In this document: positions 9,010-18,490 of the stretch, in pieces
Layout of the letters: every line of letters begins with the position of its first letter
Position numbering within the stretch: position 1 is the first letter of the stretch
Source of the DNA: Flavobacterium sp. ALJ2
GTDB lineage: Bacteria > Bacteroidota > Bacteroidia > Flavobacteriales > Flavobacteriaceae
Direction of reading: 5' to 3'
NCBI RefSeq assembly: GCF_015594725.1
Contig: NZ_JADNRC010000002.1
Coordinates: 346,339-410,338, forward strand
DNA: 64,000 nucleotides
Position numbers and translations under genes: made by a program
The notes under the pieces: model-generated
Seen by the model: the letters and a program-made list of their open reading frames with translations, nothing else
Database searches by the model: none
What the model was told of the DNA's origin: nothing

Positions 9010-10287
9010 ATGGAAGCACCATTAGCAGAACGCATAAGACCTCAGAAATTAGAAGACTACATTAGCCAAAGTCACTTGGTTGGACCAAATGGCTCATTAA
9101 CGCAACAAATCACGAAAGGAATTATTCCGTCATTGTTGCTTTGGGGGCCACCTGGGACAGGAAAAACAACTTTGGCACAAATCATTGCACAAGAGTCCAA
9201 ACGCCCTTTTTACATCTTAAGCGCTATTAATTCTGGTGTAAAAGACATTCGTGATGTTATTGATAAAGCAAAACAAAGCGGAGGCTTATTTACAGCCAAA
9301 AACCCTATTTTATTTATTGATGAAATCCATCGATTTAGTAAATCCCAACAAGATTCACTTTTGGCTGCTGTCGAAAAAGGATGGATTACTCTCATAGGAG
9401 CAACAACCGAAAATCCAAGTTTTGAGGTAATCCCTGCATTATTATCCAGATGCCAAGTCTATATCTTGAATGCTTTTACTAAAAGCGATTTAGAATTATT
9501 ATTACATCGTGCCATGAAAACTGATGTTATCTTGTCTTCTAAGAAAATTGATTTAAAAGAGACTGAAGCATTGTTGAGGCTTTCGGGAGGTGATGGAAGA
9601 AAACTATTAAACATCTTCGAATTAGTCATAAATGCATCACCAAACGATGAAATAACCATAACTAATGACCGCGTATTTGAATTAGTACAACAAAATACTG
9701 TCTTGTATGACAAAAGTGGTGAACAACATTATGACATCGTTTCTGCATTTATAAAATCGATCCGCGGAAGCGATCCTAACGGTGCCGTTTACTGGTTGGC
9801 AAGAATGATTGAAGGTGGTGAAGATGTAAAATTCATCGCCAGAAGAATGCTTATTCTATCAAGTGAAGACATAGGAAACGCTAATCCTACAGCATTTATT
9901 ATGGCTAATAATACTTTTCAGGCAGTTACAACAATTGGCTATCCTGAAAGCAGAATAATATTAAGTCAATGTGCCATTTATCTAGCAACTTCTCCTAAAA
10001 GTAATGCTTCTTATATGGCGATAGGCAGTGCACAGCAATTAGTAAAGCAAACAGGAGATTTACCCGTTCCGATACATTTACGCAACGCTCCAACAAAATT
10101 AATGAAAGAATTGGGCTATGGAGATGATTATAAATATTCGCATGACTATGCAAATAACTTTGCCGAACAAGAGTTCTTGCCCGATGCACTATCCGAAACT
10201 GTATTATATAATCCCGGCAACAACTCTAGAGAGAATAGCAACCGGGAATTTTTGAGAAATCGTTGGAAAGATAAATATGGATATTAA
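9010..10287 (+). CDS. rarA: Replication-associated recombination protein A (RarA/MgsA AAA ATPase)
   Basis: A 425-residue AAA+ ATPase. Walker A is GPPGTGKT at 46-53, Walker B is ILFIDEIHRF at about 97-106, sensor 1 is GATTENPSFEV, and the arginine-finger region follows in ALLSRC. The C-terminal half has the MgsA tetramerisation domain with KSIRGSDPNGAVYWLARMI and HLRNAPTKLMKELGYG. The family works at stalled replication forks and at single-strand DNA gaps and is related to clamp-loader ATPases. The length matches the family. It is monocistronic with a short gap to a convergent gene. Confidence 0.96.
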   Translation: MEAPLAERIRPQKLEDYISQSHLVGPNGSLTQQITKGIIPSLLLWGPPGTGKTTLAQIIAQESKRPFYILSAINSGVKDIRDVIDKAKQSGGLFTAKNPILFIDEIHRFSKSQQDSLLAAVEKGWITLIGATTENPSFEVIPALLSRCQVYILNAFTKSDLELLLHRAMKTDVILSSKKIDLKETEALLRLSGGDGRKLLNIFELVINASPNDEITITNDRVFELVQQNTVLYDKSGEQHYDIVSAFIKSIRGSDPNGAVYWLARMIEGGEDVKFIARRMLILSSEDIGNANPTAFIMANNTFQAVTTIGYPESRIILSQCAIYLATSPKSNASYMAIGSAQQLVKQTGDLPVPIHLRNAPTKLMKELGYGDDYKYSHDYANNFAEQEFLPDALSETVLYNPGNNSRENSNREFLRNRWKDKYGY

Positions 10288-10303
10288 ATTCGTATAAATG
10301 AAC

Positions 10304-11044
10304 TTAAAACTTAACGACTACTTTTTCTGAAACTAATTTATCATTTTGATAATATTCAAAATACCACTCGTTATCTTTTGCATTTAGAGATCCCTGAATA
10401 TCACCTTTTATTGCTATAAATGAATCTGGACGTGAAGTTTTCATCAATTTCATAACTACTTTTGGAGTTTTATCAATTAACTGATAGCCTGTTTCAGTAG
10501 GTTGCGCATACAACAAATTAGGATCGTTATTATTTACAACTGTATTCACAACTGCATTAGAAGCTACAGCAACAGGAGCTACTGAAACAGGAGACTGATT
10601 GTTTTTAGTTACTGATGCTTTTGTCCCATTATATTTATAATTCAAAGCATTAACTGACACAAAAGCTTGGTTTAATGCTTCTGAATATGCTAAATCATAT
10701 TCTTTTGTTTTACTTTTTCCTATTGCAGATGTAAAAACTATTTTTCCATAACAATCTTTGAATACTATATATAGCTTTGTCACCAAAAACGCATTATCTT
10801 TTACTACATCTACGTACAATAAATCGCATCTATTGTAATCATCAGTAACTGTTTCATTGACATAAAAAGCTTCAAAACCAGCTTTGTTTAAATTAAATTT
10901 CGTAAGTGTAGCTAATCTGTATTGATTTTCTGTTTTCATGAAATCATATTTCAACGGAACAACAACTGCTTTGTAGTCGTTAACAGATTGAGAAAAACCA
11001 TAGCTTGAGATAAATATAAGCAATAATAAGATTCTTGTTTTCAT
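10304..11044 (-). CDS. Secreted protein of unknown function
   Basis: A 246-residue protein with a clear signal peptide (about 1-18, ending YGFSQ). The first half (20-150) looks like a compact alpha/beta domain with DYKAVVVPLKYDFMK and a Cys pair in NRCDLLYV and FKDCYGKIVF. A low-complexity linker rich in Asn, Ala and Val follows (155-190), then a short beta-rich domain. No catalytic motif is recognised. It starts only 3 bases after the stop of the HAD nucleotidase gene, so it is probably the third gene of a radC-HAD-this operon. Function unknown. Confidence 0.7.
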   Translation of the reverse strand: MKTRILLLLIFISSYGFSQSVNDYKAVVVPLKYDFMKTENQYRLATLTKFNLNKAGFEAFYVNETVTDDYNRCDLLYVDVVKDNAFLVTKLYIVFKDCYGKIVFTSAIGKSKTKEYDLAYSEALNQAFVSVNALNYKYNGTKASVTKNNQSPVSVAPVAVASNAVVNTVVNNNDPNLLYAQPTETGYQLIDKTPKVVMKLMKTSRPDSFIAIKGDIQGSLNAKDNEWYFEYYQNDKLVSEKVVVKF

Positions 11045-11047
11045 AGT

Positions 11048-11734
11048 TTATAAGTGTTTTTTTAGTTCTAGTAAATGATTAATTTGTTTTATATTTTGTT
11101 GTGCTTCAATTTTTTTCTCATTAAAGAAAATTGCATCAAGTCCAGCGCTCAAAGCTCCTTGAACGTCGGCGTCTAAACAATCTCCAATCATTATACTATT
11201 CTCCTTTTTAGAATTAGCAGAATGTAATGCATATTCAAAAATAATAGGATTAGGTTTCTTTACCCCTGCCATTTCTGAATTTGTAATTGTTTGAAAATAA
11301 TCTCCAATATTTGAGTTGGTTATTTTTCTATGTTGAACATCTGCGAATCCATTAGTTATGATATGCAATCTGTATTTGTTTTTTAGATATTCTAAAATCT
11401 CAATTGCACCATCAAAAAGGTAATTATTATCTGGTAGTATCCGAATATACTCATCCGCCATTTCATTAACTGACTCATCTGAAACTGCATAATTCAAAGC
11501 ATCAAAAGTATGCTTCAATCTATTATAACGCAGTTCTACGTGTGAAATTTTATCATTTTGATACAATTTCCAGCAGGCCTGATTTATTGGGATATACTTT
11601 CCCATAAAAGCATTAATCTCGATTGTTGGGTGATACTGATTTAAGATAGCCTCAAATGCTAATTCTGAATTTTTATCAAAATCCCAAAGCGTATGATCTA
11701 AATCAAAAAAAATATCGGTAATAGTAGTATTCAT
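11048..11734 (-). CDS. HAD-family noncanonical pyrimidine nucleotidase (YjjG-like)
   Basis: A 228-residue haloacid-dehalogenase-type phosphatase. Motif I is FFDLDHTLWDFDKNS (about 9-23; nucleophile Asp and general acid Asp in DxDxT), motif II is HIITNGF, motif III is the Lys in KKPNP, and motif IV is MIGDCLDADVQGA. The helical cap domain lies between motifs I and II. The closest known family is YjjG, which dephosphorylates noncanonical pyrimidine nucleotides to keep them out of DNA. The ATG overlaps the radC stop codon by 4 bases, so the two are translationally coupled. Confidence 0.88.
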   Translation of the reverse strand: MNTTITDIFFDLDHTLWDFDKNSELAFEAILNQYHPTIEINAFMGKYIPINQACWKLYQNDKISHVELRYNRLKHTFDALNYAVSDESVNEMADEYIRILPDNNYLFDGAIEILEYLKNKYRLHIITNGFADVQHRKITNSNIGDYFQTITNSEMAGVKKPNPIIFEYALHSANSKKENSIMIGDCLDADVQGALSAGLDAIFFNEKKIEAQQNIKQINHLLELKKHL

Positions 11735-12429
11735 AAGTTAAAAATTCCTTCATCTACAAAACTATAATATTTTGATTCAGTTATAATCAAATGATCTAAA
11801 ACTTTAACATCTAAACTTTCTCCTGCCAACTTTATTTTCTTTGTGATTTCTTTATCTGCTCCGCTTGGCTGTAAATTACCCGAAGGATGATTATGACATA
11901 ATATCAGGCTAGTAGCTCTGGTTTCAAGTGCTAATTTAAAAACAAGACGGACATCAACAATTGTTCCTGTAATACCACCTTTACTCAATTGCGATTTAGA
12001 AATTATTTTATTAGAATTATTTAAAAAAAGCACCCAAAACTCTTCATGTGATAATTCTCCAATGATAGGCTGCATCATCTCGAAAACTATTTTACTAGAA
12101 GTTATTTCACTCAACTTCGAAGCATCTTCTAATCTTCTGCGGCGGCCTAATTCTAATGCAGCTACAATAGTAATAGCCTTCGCCTCCCCTATCCCTTTAA
12201 ATTTAGTTAATTGTAAAATTGACATTTTACCCAATGCATTCAAATTATCATCTGCACTTGATAAAATTCTTTTACTCAAATCTACTGCCGATTCACTCTT
12301 ACTACCGGAACCTATCAAAATAGCGATTAATTCAGCATCACTCAGAGTTTCCTTGCCTTTTAGCCTTAATTTCTCACGAGGCCTATCCTCCTCAGACCAA
12401 TCTTTAATAGAAAAATACGTTGATCCCAT
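11731..12429 (-). CDS. radC: RadC-family JAB-domain protein
   Basis: A 232-residue protein with an N-terminal helix-hairpin-helix segment (FKGIGEAKAITI, about 77-88) and a C-terminal JAB/MPN metalloprotease-like domain with the JAMM motif HNHPSGNLQPSGAD (His179, His181, Asp192). The family was named for a DNA-repair phenotype later assigned to recG, so its real activity is unsettled. It is first in an operon with the YjjG-like nucleotidase (4-base overlap). Confidence 0.93.
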   Translation of the reverse strand: MGSTYFSIKDWSEEDRPREKLRLKGKETLSDAELIAILIGSGSKSESAVDLSKRILSSADDNLNALGKMSILQLTKFKGIGEAKAITIVAALELGRRRRLEDASKLSEITSSKIVFEMMQPIIGELSHEEFWVLFLNNSNKIISKSQLSKGGITGTIVDVRLVFKLALETRATSLILCHNHPSGNLQPSGADKEITKKIKLAGESLDVKVLDHLIITESKYYSFVDEGIFNL

Positions 12430-12595
12430 AAATACCTCTCAATTTTTATTAAATATAAAATTATAATTAGTTATTCCTACGAATTGATGTATAGCCTTTA
12501 TGTGAGCTATCAAATAGCTAAGCTACATTAAAAACAAGAAAATTCGGTCAAAATAAACTTAAATCCTATTCTAATTATACTTAAATTTATAAAAA

Positions 12596-13155
12596 ATGAA
12601 ATATATTTCAATTCTAACAATCACAATACTACTTTATTCGTGTAAACAGGAAGATAAAGACAAGTCTAATATTAATCAACAATAGATTATGATCCAACTT
12701 ATTTATTGATTGAATATCCTAATGGAGATGTTCCCAAAAACAAAGGAGTCTTCATAGACGTTATTATTAGATTCTATAGAATATTAGGCATTGATTTACA
12801 ATAAAGGGGTACATGAAGATATGGTCGCCAATTTTTCTAAATATCACAATTTATAAAAATAGGGAATGACAAAATAGATACCAATATATGTCATAGAAGA
12901 ACACCTAATTTAGAGGTTTTCTTTAAAATAAAAGGGCAGAAATTAGCTATAAATAAAGATCCTTCTACATGTAAGACTCGCGAAATAGTAACTTGAATAA
13001 TTAACGGAAAACTTCCTCATATCGGAATTGTCATAAATAAAAAATCACGAGATGGAAAATGGGATCTAATCATTCATAATGTTGGTCGTGGACAAGTCAT
13101 AAAAGACTGTTTGTTTGATTATAAAATTGTAGAATATTATAAATTCGGGAAATAA
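12596..13155 (+). pseudogene. Decayed DUF1287 (YijF-like) secreted protein gene
   Basis: A start codon opens a lipoprotein-like signal (MKYISILTITILLYSCKQE), then a stop. Beyond it the frame shifts repeatedly and gives successive pieces of one protein: DYDPTYLLIEYPNGD, then a piece with GIDLQ, then VHEDMVANFSKY, then ICHRRTPNLEVFF, a piece reading STCKTREIVT followed by TGA where the family has Trp, then GKLPHIGIVINKKS and IHNVGRGQ. In order these match the DUF1287 family (E. coli YijF), whose members have YPNGDVP, HRRVPNL, DIVTW, LPHIGIV and HNIGRG blocks. At least three frameshifts and one nonsense codon make it non-functional. Confidence 0.82.
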
Positions 13156-13206
13156 GATCTAAAAAAATGCCAATCACAAAACGCAATTGGCACATTATCT
13201 AATTTC

Positions 13207-14562
13207 TTAATTAATCAATTCCTTTACTTCATCAAAATTCAAACCTCCATAATTCCCTGAGCTCATCAATAGCAGTGCCGAATTTTCTATATCCAAGTTG
13301 AATAAATACTCTTTAAAATCTTTCGGATTTGTATAAATAATCAAATCCTTGCGATTAAAAGCTTCCGCAATTTGCTCATAGGTAACTTCTTCAAGTTGCT
13401 TAATTTTTACGGCATCTGGCGAATAAAAAACAACCGCAACATCTGCATATTCTAATGCCCCTTCATATTCTTTTAGAAATGCTGCATTTAAACTACTATA
13501 AGTATGTAATTCTAGACAAGCAACTAAAGTGCGATTTGGATATTGTTCTTTTACAGCTTTAGTCGTTGCTGATACCTTGCTTGGCGAATGCGCAAAATCC
13601 TTATACGCTACTTTTCCTTTTCCTTCTGCTATTTTCTCTAGTCGTTTAGAAGCTCCTTTAAAGCTTGCTATGGCTTCATAAAAATCAGCTTCATCTACCC
13701 CCATATTCTGGCAAATCCATTTTGCTCCAGCAAGATTATTTAAGTTATGCGCTCCAAAAACCTCAATCGGCATATTCCCTTCTGGAGTTTCAAGAAGCGT
13801 TACCCCGTCACTTACGGTATAATTTGGTGTATGATACGCCAATTTCCTAATTGGATTTGTAGCTGCCTCAGCTACACGTTTTACCTCAGGGTCATTTTCA
13901 TTGTAAACCAATATTCCTCCATTTGTAATCTTTCCTATAAAAATCTCAAACTGTTCTACATAATTTTCATAAGTAGGAAAAACATTAATGTGATCCCAAG
14001 CAATTCCTGAAATTAAAGCAATATTAGGCTGATACAAATGAAACTTAGGCCTTCTATCTATTGGTGAAGATAAATACTCATCTCCTTCCAGAACCATAAA
14101 ATCATTTTCTTCGGTTAGATGTACCATAGTATCAAACCCTTCTAATTGTGCTCCAACCATATAATCTACTTCGATATTATGATAATGCATTACATGTAAA
14201 ATCATCGAAGTTATTGTTGTTTTTCCGTGTGAACCACCGATAACAACTCTAGTTTTATTTTTTGATTGTTCATATAAAAATTCTGGATAAGAATATATTT
14301 TCAATCCTAATTCCTGAGCTTTTAATAATTCGGGGTTATCTGCCTTAGCATGCATTCCTAAAATTACTGCCTCAATATCTGAAGTTATTTTTTCCGGAAA
14401 CCATCCCATTTCGAGGGGTAAAATCCCTTTTTTTTCTAATCTTGATTTCGAAGGTTCAAAAATAGCATCATCACTTCCTGTAACATGATATCCTTTATTA
14501 TGTAATGCTAGTGCCAAATTGTGCATGGCGCTTCCGCCTATTGCTATAAAATGTGTTTTCAT
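13207..14562 (-). CDS. mpl: Mpl-like UDP-N-acetylmuramate:tripeptide ligase
   Basis: A Mur-ligase family enzyme of 451 residues from the chosen start. The N-terminal Rossmann domain (FIAIGGSAMHNLALAL) is followed by the ATP-binding loop GGSHGKTT at 109-116, the central domain with VLEGDEYLSSPIDRRPKF, the ISGIAWDHINVFPTYENY segment and a C-terminal domain with DFAHSPSKVSATTKA. Mpl joins recycled L-Ala-D-Glu-mDAP tripeptide to UDP-MurNAc in peptidoglycan recycling. A frame-open ATG lies 66 bases upstream, but it overlaps the preceding TPR gene and adds 22 residues with no family counterpart, so the internal ATG at 14562 is preferred. Mpl is preferred over MurC because of the GGSAM N-terminus. 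Confidence 0.9.
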   Translation of the reverse strand: MKTHFIAIGGSAMHNLALALHNKGYHVTGSDDAIFEPSKSRLEKKGILPLEMGWFPEKITSDIEAVILGMHAKADNPELLKAQELGLKIYSYPEFLYEQSKNKTRVVIGGSHGKTTITSMILHVMHYHNIEVDYMVGAQLEGFDTMVHLTEENDFMVLEGDEYLSSPIDRRPKFHLYQPNIALISGIAWDHINVFPTYENYVEQFEIFIGKITNGGILVYNENDPEVKRVAEAATNPIRKLAYHTPNYTVSDGVTLLETPEGNMPIEVFGAHNLNNLAGAKWICQNMGVDEADFYEAIASFKGASKRLEKIAEGKGKVAYKDFAHSPSKVSATTKAVKEQYPNRTLVACLELHTYSSLNAAFLKEYEGALEYADVAVVFYSPDAVKIKQLEEVTYEQIAEAFNRKDLIIYTNPKDFKEYLFNLDIENSALLLMSSGNYGGLNFDEVKELIN

Positions 14563-14602
14563 TTTAGTTTGCTCGGTTATTCGTTTATTAGTCTTGATTA
14601 AA

Positions 14603-15298
14603 TTAATTTTGTTTATTTTTATACTCATCCAAAACTGCTTTAGCCTTCACTGGTTGATTCATTTTTTTCTGGTATAAGTTAGCAAGCATTTGATAACTTG
14701 TTTTAGATTTGCTTACTATAATTGCATGTTTATATTGTCGCTCTGCATCTGAATACCTTTTAAAATACTCATCAATATGCCCTCTGGACAAATATCCATC
14801 TATTGGTGATAAGTCTAATAATTCATTCGAGTATTCAATCGCTTTAGCTTGGCTACCACCAACAATCCCAGGTAATTGCAAATTTAACTCTATAAGAGCC
14901 CAACGTGCTTCTATATGTTTTGGATTAAGTACAATAGCCCACTCAAAAGCCTCTCTTACTTCATCAATCATTCCAAAAGCTTTAAACTTATTTACTTCAA
15001 GAGCTTTCATACCCAAAGCTCCTCCATATTTATAAAAATAATTAGCCACTGATGGTTTTACCATTTTTAATTTTTTATAATAACCTACAGCATCATCCCA
15101 TCTTTTATTACGACTAGCAATATCTCCCAAATATTCTAAAGATTTAAAATCAGAAGGGTTTTCTTTTAAAGCAGATTTAAAAAGAACTTCTGCCTTGTCA
15201 AAACTTTTAGCTTCAAATAATTTTTTAGCTTTCTCAAAAGTTGTCTGCGACCAAAATAAGGTTGGAAATAAAAGAAAGATTATTATTATTTGTTTCAT
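14603..15298 (-). CDS. Secreted tetratricopeptide-repeat protein
   Basis: A 231-residue protein with a signal peptide (about 1-17, ending LFWSQ) and several TPR units from about 20 to 225, for example AKKLFEAKSFDKAEVLFKSA, WDDAVGYYKKLK, ALIELNLQLPG and YSDAERQYKHAI. TPRs are protein-interaction scaffolds; no enzyme domain is present. It lies 40 bases upstream of mpl on the same strand and is likely co-transcribed, but a link to peptidoglycan recycling is only suggested by position. Confidence 0.82.
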   Translation of the reverse strand: MKQIIIIFLLFPTLFWSQTTFEKAKKLFEAKSFDKAEVLFKSALKENPSDFKSLEYLGDIASRNKRWDDAVGYYKKLKMVKPSVANYFYKYGGALGMKALEVNKFKAFGMIDEVREAFEWAIVLNPKHIEARWALIELNLQLPGIVGGSQAKAIEYSNELLDLSPIDGYLSRGHIDEYFKRYSDAERQYKHAIIVSKSKTSYQMLANLYQKKMNQPVKAKAVLDEYKNKQN

Positions 15299-15422
15299 AC
15301 TCCAAAAATAGTGGAAATATAAAACGTATCATTTCTTTTTAAGTATTAATTAGTAATTTGTAAGGAAATTATTTTCGATTAGCTTAACTATTTCATAAAA
15401 TTCAATAACAAATAAAACAAAA

Positions 15423-15455
15423 AAACCCGACAAGTTTTAAAAGCTTGTCGGGTTT
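15423..15455 (-). terminator. Palindromic terminator downstream of the S46 peptidase
   Basis: Perfect 12-bp arms AAACCCGACAAG/CTTGTCGGGTTT around a 9-base AT loop, followed on the minus strand by a T-run. It lies just after the stop of the S46 peptidase gene. Its layout resembles the palindrome at 32382-32413. Confidence 0.85.
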
Positions 15456-15478
15456 CTTATTTTTATGATATAATCTAA

Positions 15479-17623
15479 TTACTTCACAATTGTCATTTCA
15501 TCAACAATATGTTTAGCTCCAGCATATTTATCGATAATCCAAAGTACATAACGAATATCAACATTGATAGTTCGTTGTAAATTAGGATCAAAGATAACGT
15601 CTCCAGCCATTGCTTCGATATTTCCATCAAAAGCAATTCCAATTAATTCTCCTTTTCCGTTAAGAACAGGCGAACCTGAATTCCCTCCTGTGATATCATT
15701 ATCTGTTAAGAAATTCACTGGCATGTATCCTGCTTTATCGGCATATTGACCAAAATCTTTTGCTTTATTTAATTCTAATAATCTAGCTGGTAAATCAAAT
15801 TCTTGATCTCCTGCTTTATACTTTTTAACCATTCCAGCCATTGTAGTATAATTATTAACTTTCGCATCATTTCTCTTATCTTCTGGCAAAGCACGAACTT
15901 TTCCATAAGTCAATCTCAAAGTAGAGTTTGCATCTGGATATTTAATAGTATTCAATTTAGATTCTCTTAAACCTTCTACTAATTCGCGATAAGCAATTGC
16001 AAAGCTATCATCTGCTTTTAGTTGTCCTTCTGTTTTAGTACGGTATTTAGTCAGCAAATCATTAGAGATGATATACAATGGATCATGTACAATCGCTAAT
16101 GGCTTAGGATCTGCCATAAATGCTATTACTTTTTCTTTAGATGTAAAATAACTTATTTCAGTTGCTTTTGTAACATCTGCAGTAAAATCACCTTTATTCT
16201 CTGATTTCATTTTAGCAATTTGTGGAGCTAAACCATATTCAGTAGCTTTAGAAGCATATAAATTTAATTGAGCAGCTAGCACATCTTTTTCAAGTGGCGC
16301 ATAAAATTCACCATAAATATTATCAATCATGGCATTAATCTTAGGCAACATCTCTGCCTTTTTAGCGTCATTTTCTCTATAATAAGCTATCAATGCATTT
16401 CCTAAACTTGCTGGTCCAGTCGCATAACTTGAAGTACGCAAAAGCTGTGTTAAGTAATTATCGTGAGTCGCTTTTAAGTTAGTTTCTCTATAATAACCAT
16501 TAATAGTTGGAATTACATTTTCATATTTTTCTTTATTAGCTGGTATAGAAGCCCATTCGTAAAACTTATCTTCTTGTTCCGTTTTAGTAGCTACAGTTCC
16601 TGCTTTTGTTAAAGCATCAATCATACCTTGACGGTTTTTCCAATAATTAGCTGTTGAAGCATATTTGGATGCATATTGCAAACGGACAGTTGCATCTTTA
16701 TCCATATACTTTTTCATTTGGTCCATTCCTGTTTTTGCACCTTCAACCCAAGCAGGATAAGCAAACTTTATGTTTTGCTCAATTCCACCAGCTGGCATCC
16801 AACGGTTTGTTCTTCCTGGATAACCCAAAATCATAGCAAAATCATTCTCTTTAACTCCTTTTAAGCTTACTGGCAAATGGTGTTTTGGCTGTAAAGGCAC
16901 ATTGTCTTTAGAATACTCTGCAGGATTTCCATTTTTATCGGCATATACTCTAAACATAGAGAAATCTCCGGTATGACGCGGCCATTCCCAGTTGTCCGTG
17001 TCTCCTCCAAATTTACCAACACTCTCTGGTGGTGTCCCTACTAAACGTACATCTGTATAATCTTGATACACGAAATAGTAATATTCATTTCCTTGAAAGA
17101 AAGGACGAACAGAAACTGTATATTTTCCACCTTCATTATTTTCTTTCTCAATCAAAGCCATTTCTTGTTGAATCGCTTTGTTTCTTTCTGTTTCTGTCAT
17201 TTTATCATTTACTTTTGATAAAATTCTTTTAGAAACATCATCCATACGAACAAAGAAACGAACGTATAATGATTTTGGTTTCATTTCGGCGCTTTTATCT
17301 TTTGCCCAAAAACCGTTTTTCAAGTAATTCTGCTCTTCACTAGAAAGCTCTGCGATAGCATCGTAACCACAGTGATGATTCGTTAAAACCAAACCATTTT
17401 TAGAAACCATTTCAGCAGTACACCCTCCGTTAAACTGAACTATTGCATCTTTCAAACTATGATTATTGATACTATAGATTTCGTCGGACGTAAGTTGTAA
17501 GCCCATTTTCTGCATATCTCTATGATTCAATCTCTCAATAAACATCAAAAACCACATTCCTTCATCTGCTCTCATAGGAAAAGCCATAAGGCACATTGTC
17601 AAAAATAAAATTATTTTTTTCAT
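15479..17623 (-). CDS. S46 family dipeptidyl-peptidase, DPP7-type
   Basis: A 714-residue secreted serine peptidase with a signal peptide (about 1-19, ending MRAD). The chymotrypsin-like halves flank a helical insert. The catalytic His lies in LTNHHCGYDAI (about residue 84) and the nucleophile is Ser649 in GGNSGSPVLN. The S1 pocket position after FD is Gly (FDGN, residue 667). In this family Gly marks DPP7 (hydrophobic or general specificity) and Arg marks DPP11 (acidic specificity), so DPP7 is favoured. The enzyme removes dipeptides from peptide N-termini in the periplasm, feeding amino acids to asaccharolytic metabolism. It is a single gene. Confidence 0.92.
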   Translation of the reverse strand: MKKIILFLTMCLMAFPMRADEGMWFLMFIERLNHRDMQKMGLQLTSDEIYSINNHSLKDAIVQFNGGCTAEMVSKNGLVLTNHHCGYDAIAELSSEEQNYLKNGFWAKDKSAEMKPKSLYVRFFVRMDDVSKRILSKVNDKMTETERNKAIQQEMALIEKENNEGGKYTVSVRPFFQGNEYYYFVYQDYTDVRLVGTPPESVGKFGGDTDNWEWPRHTGDFSMFRVYADKNGNPAEYSKDNVPLQPKHHLPVSLKGVKENDFAMILGYPGRTNRWMPAGGIEQNIKFAYPAWVEGAKTGMDQMKKYMDKDATVRLQYASKYASTANYWKNRQGMIDALTKAGTVATKTEQEDKFYEWASIPANKEKYENVIPTINGYYRETNLKATHDNYLTQLLRTSSYATGPASLGNALIAYYRENDAKKAEMLPKINAMIDNIYGEFYAPLEKDVLAAQLNLYASKATEYGLAPQIAKMKSENKGDFTADVTKATEISYFTSKEKVIAFMADPKPLAIVHDPLYIISNDLLTKYRTKTEGQLKADDSFAIAYRELVEGLRESKLNTIKYPDANSTLRLTYGKVRALPEDKRNDAKVNNYTTMAGMVKKYKAGDQEFDLPARLLELNKAKDFGQYADKAGYMPVNFLTDNDITGGNSGSPVLNGKGELIGIAFDGNIEAMAGDVIFDPNLQRTINVDIRYVLWIIDKYAGAKHIVDEMTIVK

Positions 17624-17851
17624 ACGTATTAAATATTTTTAGTTGTGCGAATATAGTTCATTTTCACAATTAAACATCCAAGCTCAATCCCCAAATTAAA
17701 CATATCTATAAATTTTCACCAAATACTTACGAATTTACCATACTAAAAACAAATAAAATTAATAGAACTTATCTAATTACATAAATAAAGATGTAATAAA
17801 TAATTTATTAAACAAAGACAATACATAATTAATTTCTTATCAAAAATATCA

Positions 17852-17859
17852 TACTTTTG
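17852..17859 (+). promoter_or_regulatory. Candidate -7 box TACTTTTG for the barrel-protein gene
   Basis: Matches TAnnTTTG and lies 24 bases before the ATG at 17883. No obvious -33 TTG. Confidence 0.5.
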
Positions 17860-17882
17860 TGTAAATCAAAATTACATTCGAA

Positions 17883-18413
17883 ATGAAAAAATTATTATTA
17901 TGTATTGCTTTAGTTGTTTCAGGAATAACTACTGCTCAAAAAGGCACAATCCTTGTAGGTGGAAATGTAGGATTTGAATCTGAAAAAATTGGTGATTCAA
18001 AAGCAGAATCATTTGATTTTTCTCCGAGATTTGGTTACCAATTTTCAGAAAACTGGACTGTAGGAGTAGATGCATCTGTTGCTAATATCAAAAAAGACAA
18101 CGCGGAGAATTCAAACAATCAAAAAATTGGAGCTTTTGTTCGTTACACAAGACCTCTTAATGAAACATTTGCAGTTTTTGCTGACATAGGGTCTGGCTAC
18201 CAACAAAAATCTTTAAATGATGCAAAAGGAATGTATGCTTACATCACGCCTGCTTTATTCATAAACATGAACAAAGGTTTTGGTTTAAACTTTTCAATAG
18301 GAGGTCTTAGCTATGATAACATAGATGGCAAGAATGACTTGAGAGAAGAGCGTATCAAATTCAATTTTGGTAAAACATTAAACATTGGTATTTCTAAAAA
18401 CTTTAGTTTATAA
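17883..18413 (+). CDS. Small outer membrane beta-barrel protein
   Basis: A 176-residue protein with a signal peptide (about 1-18, ending ITTAQ) and alternating amphipathic strands ending FSL, typical of 8-strand barrels of the OmpW/OprF-like porin family group. Typical segments are SFDFSPRFGYQFSENWTVGVDAS, FVRYTRPLNETFAVFADIGSGY and YITPALFINMNKGFGLNFSIGGL. Role unknown; such proteins are usually structural or small-molecule channels. It has its own terminator and candidate promoter, so it is monocistronic. Confidence 0.82.
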   Translation: MKKLLLCIALVVSGITTAQKGTILVGGNVGFESEKIGDSKAESFDFSPRFGYQFSENWTVGVDASVANIKKDNAENSNNQKIGAFVRYTRPLNETFAVFADIGSGYQQKSLNDAKGMYAYITPALFINMNKGFGLNFSIGGLSYDNIDGKNDLREERIKFNFGKTLNIGISKNFSL

Positions 18414-18440
18414 AAGATTCCATTCTTTATTGAAACATAA

Positions 18441-18463
18441 AAACCACCTATTGGTGGTTTTTT
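18441..18463. terminator. Bidirectional terminator between the barrel gene and obg
   Basis: Eight-bp stem AAACCACC/GGTGGTTT with a four-base loop, A-run before and T-run after, in a convergent gap. Confidence 0.88.
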
Positions 18464-18490
18464 GTTTATATATAATAGTCAATTCAGACA

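Noticed and set aside
13207..14628. Longer start for the Mpl-like gene at 14628
   Set aside because: It overlaps the upstream TPR gene and adds 22 residues with no family counterpart; the family N-terminus begins at the ATG at 14562.
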